Part shown: in pieces, positions 32,178-34,109 of the stretch | Position numbering within the stretch: position 1 is the stretch's first letter | Layout: each line of letters opens with the position of its first letter | DNA from: Ruminococcoides sp052118065 | GTDB taxonomy: Bacteria; Bacillota; Clostridia; Oscillospirales; Acutalibacteraceae | NCBI GenBank assembly: GCA_052118065.1 | Contig: JBQKHY010000026.1 | Coordinates: 1-34,109, forward strand | Length of the DNA: 34,109 bases | Reading direction: 5' to 3' | Position numbers and translations under genes: made by a program | Notes under the pieces: model-generated | The model's input: only the letters and a program-made list of their open reading frames with translations | The model's database searches: none | What the model was told of the DNA's origin: nothing

Positions 32178-33521
32178 ATGGAACTAAATAACGAGCCTAT
32201 CTATAAGGCAAGTCAATCAAAAGTTTCTACAGTAGTAGCCTACCTAATAGGTGCTAAAGAAGATATGTTTAGTTACTATTCAGGTGACAGTATGGACATT
32301 ATTGAGAAACTAAAGAAAAATGATGATGCAATTATTCTAAGGTCACTATGTAATATTCGTACAAACCTAATGTTGCATTACCAAACAACACAGGAAAATA
32401 TTTATTATTTTACAAACCTAGACAGACAAAGCTATTATGAAGAAGATGTAAAAATTCTAAGAAGTAAAGGCATTGATATTATCAAGGCTAATTGCAAGGT
32501 AAATACTTATATTGCAAACATAAACGAACTTATTGCAAACAGAATAAATAATGTTAAGGACTTTTTCCCTGAATGGTTTAAGTGGGAATACATCAGAGAA
32601 CTTTTTGTAATGCCTAAAGGTCAAAAAGAAGATAGAATTATGGCTGAGTCCAAGAAATTCTCTGCTAATAGAAATAACTATCCTTACCAAAGATATATTT
32701 ACTGGAGACCTGTTGAAGAGGGTAATATCCTATTTAATGATGAAAAATTTGCAATGATAATCTATAGACAACATAACGAAGAATTTTCTGATATTTCTAA
32801 GGTTACAGATGCAAGTGATGTTATTAAAACAGATATTTATGACTTTATTCAGAATGGCGAAAAGGTTATGATTGTGGTTGATTGTGAAAACAGTGACCCT
32901 ATTAAACTTGCAGGTACTCTTACTCAGCTTAACGCAGATGAACTTTCCAAAATTTCTAAAATAGAATTATACGATGATAAACATACTTCAAAAGCATGGA
33001 AGTACATTGGTGCATTAACAGGTATCCCTATTGAACATAATGTAATTGAAAGAGTTAAGGAAGATAAATCCTTGGTTGATATTAAAATGTCAGTGGGTAT
33101 TTCAAAGGCTTATTTCCGTGACAATGTAGATTCATTTATTATGCTTTCAAGTGACTCTGACTTTTGGGGTGTTATCTCCTCAATTCCTGATGCAAAGTTC
33201 CTTGTTATGGTTGAGCAAAGTAAGTGTGGACCTGATATTCTAAATGCATTTAAGGATAACGGTACATATTATTGTTATATTGATGACTTTTCAACCGGCA
33301 ATATTAAGGGCTTTAAGAATGCAATTCTCCGTTCAACTTTGGAAGAAAAAGTAGGTTCACTTGTAAATATTGATACTAAGGAACTAGTAAATAATATTTT
33401 CAGAGAGCTATATATGGAAGTTGATGAAGCAGAGAAAAAGAATTTCTACGATAAATATGTTAAGAAAATGACTCTTGCTATTGATAAAGATGGAATGATG
33501 ACTATTAAAATTCCTGATTGA
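32178..33521 (+). CDS. NYN-domain (PIN-like nuclease) protein with long N-terminal domain
   Basis: 447 aa. Residues 1-210 form an uncharacterised domain with no signal peptide or membrane segment. Residues about 229-370 match the NYN/DUF88 fold: M-I-V-V-D235-C-E-N-S-D near the start, D301-I-K-M-S-V at the middle, and L-S-S-D326-S-D328-F-W-G-V-I at the end. These acidic residues form the metal site of PIN-like nucleases, so RNase activity is likely but unproven. A helical C-terminal tail (about 385-447) follows. AAAGGTGG precedes ATG 32178. Monocistronic with its own promoter and terminator, so not obviously part of the LRR system next to it. Confidence 0.85.
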   Translation: MELNNEPIYKASQSKVSTVVAYLIGAKEDMFSYYSGDSMDIIEKLKKNDDAIILRSLCNIRTNLMLHYQTTQENIYYFTNLDRQSYYEEDVKILRSKGIDIIKANCKVNTYIANINELIANRINNVKDFFPEWFKWEYIRELFVMPKGQKEDRIMAESKKFSANRNNYPYQRYIYWRPVEEGNILFNDEKFAMIIYRQHNEEFSDISKVTDASDVIKTDIYDFIQNGEKVMIVVDCENSDPIKLAGTLTQLNADELSKISKIELYDDKHTSKAWKYIGALTGIPIEHNVIERVKEDKSLVDIKMSVGISKAYFRDNVDSFIMLSSDSDFWGVISSIPDAKFLVMVEQSKCGPDILNAFKDNGTYYCYIDDFSTGNIKGFKNAILRSTLEEKVGSLVNIDTKELVNNIFRELYMEVDEAEKKNFYDKYVKKMTLAIDKDGMMTIKIPD

Positions 33522-33817
33522 TTTTTAGTTACCCTTTCTTTCGTCAATTTTTTTACTGAATATATAAACAAGTGATTAGAAAATAATTTAAATTAACTTA
33601 TAACTAAAACTTATATTTATTCTCGCAAATTGATTTATCATTACCATAGTTCATAGATTTATAAATTCTGTGTATTTATATATTAGTGTGTTGAATTCAC
33701 ATATTTTAAATTGTAATTTATATGTTTGAAAATTAAATTTATGTATTTGTGAATTCGAACTATGTATTTAAAAATTAAATTTGTAAGCTAAAATTAAACT
33801 ATAAATTATAATAAATT
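33522..33817 (+). other. Long AT-rich 3'UTR
   Basis: Nearly 300 bp between the NYN stop and its terminator, full of AAATTAAATTT-like words (for example near 33732 and 33770) and GAATTC-containing palindromic bits. No frame. Similar spacers precede the terminators at 8171, 15156 and 22264. Confidence 0.5.
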
Positions 33818-33844
33818 AACCGACCCACTTAGGGTCGGTTTTTC
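33818..33844 (+). terminator. Terminator of the NYN gene
   Basis: Stem AACCGACCC/GGGTCGGTT followed by TTTC. Strong stem, short T-run. Confidence 0.82.
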
Positions 33845-33944
33845 TATGTCAAATAATTTATATTTGATTAGCTCAGTTTATTAATTTGGGTTTTAAATTT
33901 TGTTTGTGGGTTAAGAATAGTCAGTTAAACAAATTTGGGTTTGT

Positions 33945-34075
33945 GGGGATAAAAAAATCCTTGTTTTGTGGTAGTTATTTAGAATTAGCTGAGACTATCC
34001 AGCCTCCCTTGTGTAAAGGGAGGGGGACCACGAAGTGGTGGAAGGATTGTTTTGGTAGGCATTATTGATTATATC
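33945..34075 (+). repeat. CCTTGTGTAAAGG / ACCACGAAGTGGT repeat, forward copy
   Basis: Reverse-complement partner of 23787-23895. It starts in the GGGTTTGTGG motif zone and ends GATTGTTTTGGTAGGC, AT-rich beyond. The window ends soon after, so its right limit is uncertain. Confidence 0.85.
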
Positions 34076-34109
34076 AAACATCTGCGATATAACAGATTGA
34101 ATTATTAGT

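Noticed and set aside
33886..34068. Small frame with the same KGRGTTKWWKDCFGRH peptide
   Set aside because: By-product of the repeat copy at 33945-34075.

Overview
The window looks like a chromosome segment from a low-GC anaerobic gut or rumen member of the Clostridia, probably near Ruminococcus or Eubacterium in the Oscillospiraceae. The evidence is the strong A+T bias, frequent CTA leucine codons, two T-box leaders, ireB, a stand-alone NrdD-like glycyl-radical domain, BspA-type LRR_5 proteins and a LeuA of the long type. No database search was run, so species-level placement is a guess. No rRNA, tRNA, CRISPR array, prophage or transposase gene was found.

Layout. 1-3332, minus strand: a small membrane protein, nnrD, a lipoprotein, an orphan mazF and a small glycyl-radical-domain protein. 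3404-7303: T-box controlled pheS-pheT. 7326-8200: ireB and a conserved 102-aa protein. 8857-10641: an AMP-forming acyl-CoA synthetase with codon use unlike its neighbours, lying between two near-identical terminators. 10673-15187: a YesL/DUF624 membrane protein divergent from a carbohydrate ABC importer (binding lipoprotein and two permeases, no ATPase). 16219-16755: ppa on the minus strand. 16907-21938: response regulator, histidine kinase, ABC ATPase and large FtsX-type permease, a peptide-sensing or efflux type module. 24001-24708: an autoregulated TetR repressor surrounded by repeats. 25576-27608: leuA behind a leucine T-box. 27912-32063: an ECF sigma factor, its probable membrane anti-sigma factor and two secreted LRR proteins. 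32115-33844: a NYN-domain (PIN-like nuclease) protein.

The gaps hold an unusually rich set of structured repeats. MITE-1 (five copies, TIR AACCACTCCTTC) has two internal sequence types whose stems differ by compensatory changes, and one copy sits inverted in the same right-hand context as two others. A 163-164 bp element (three copies) carries interchangeable 19-20 bp palindromes. A 698-bp element with about 57-bp terminal inverted repeats contains a MITE-1 copy. A duplicated piece of the palindrome family lies inside the pheS T-box leader.

The best candidate for a self-contained, possibly undescribed system is the ECF sigma/anti-sigma/LRR cluster. The motif TGTAACC-N17-GTGTTATA occurs with identical spacing before the sigma gene and before the first LRR gene, directly after the anti-sigma operon terminator. 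This suggests an autoregulated envelope-sensing switch that controls secretion of two LRR proteins.
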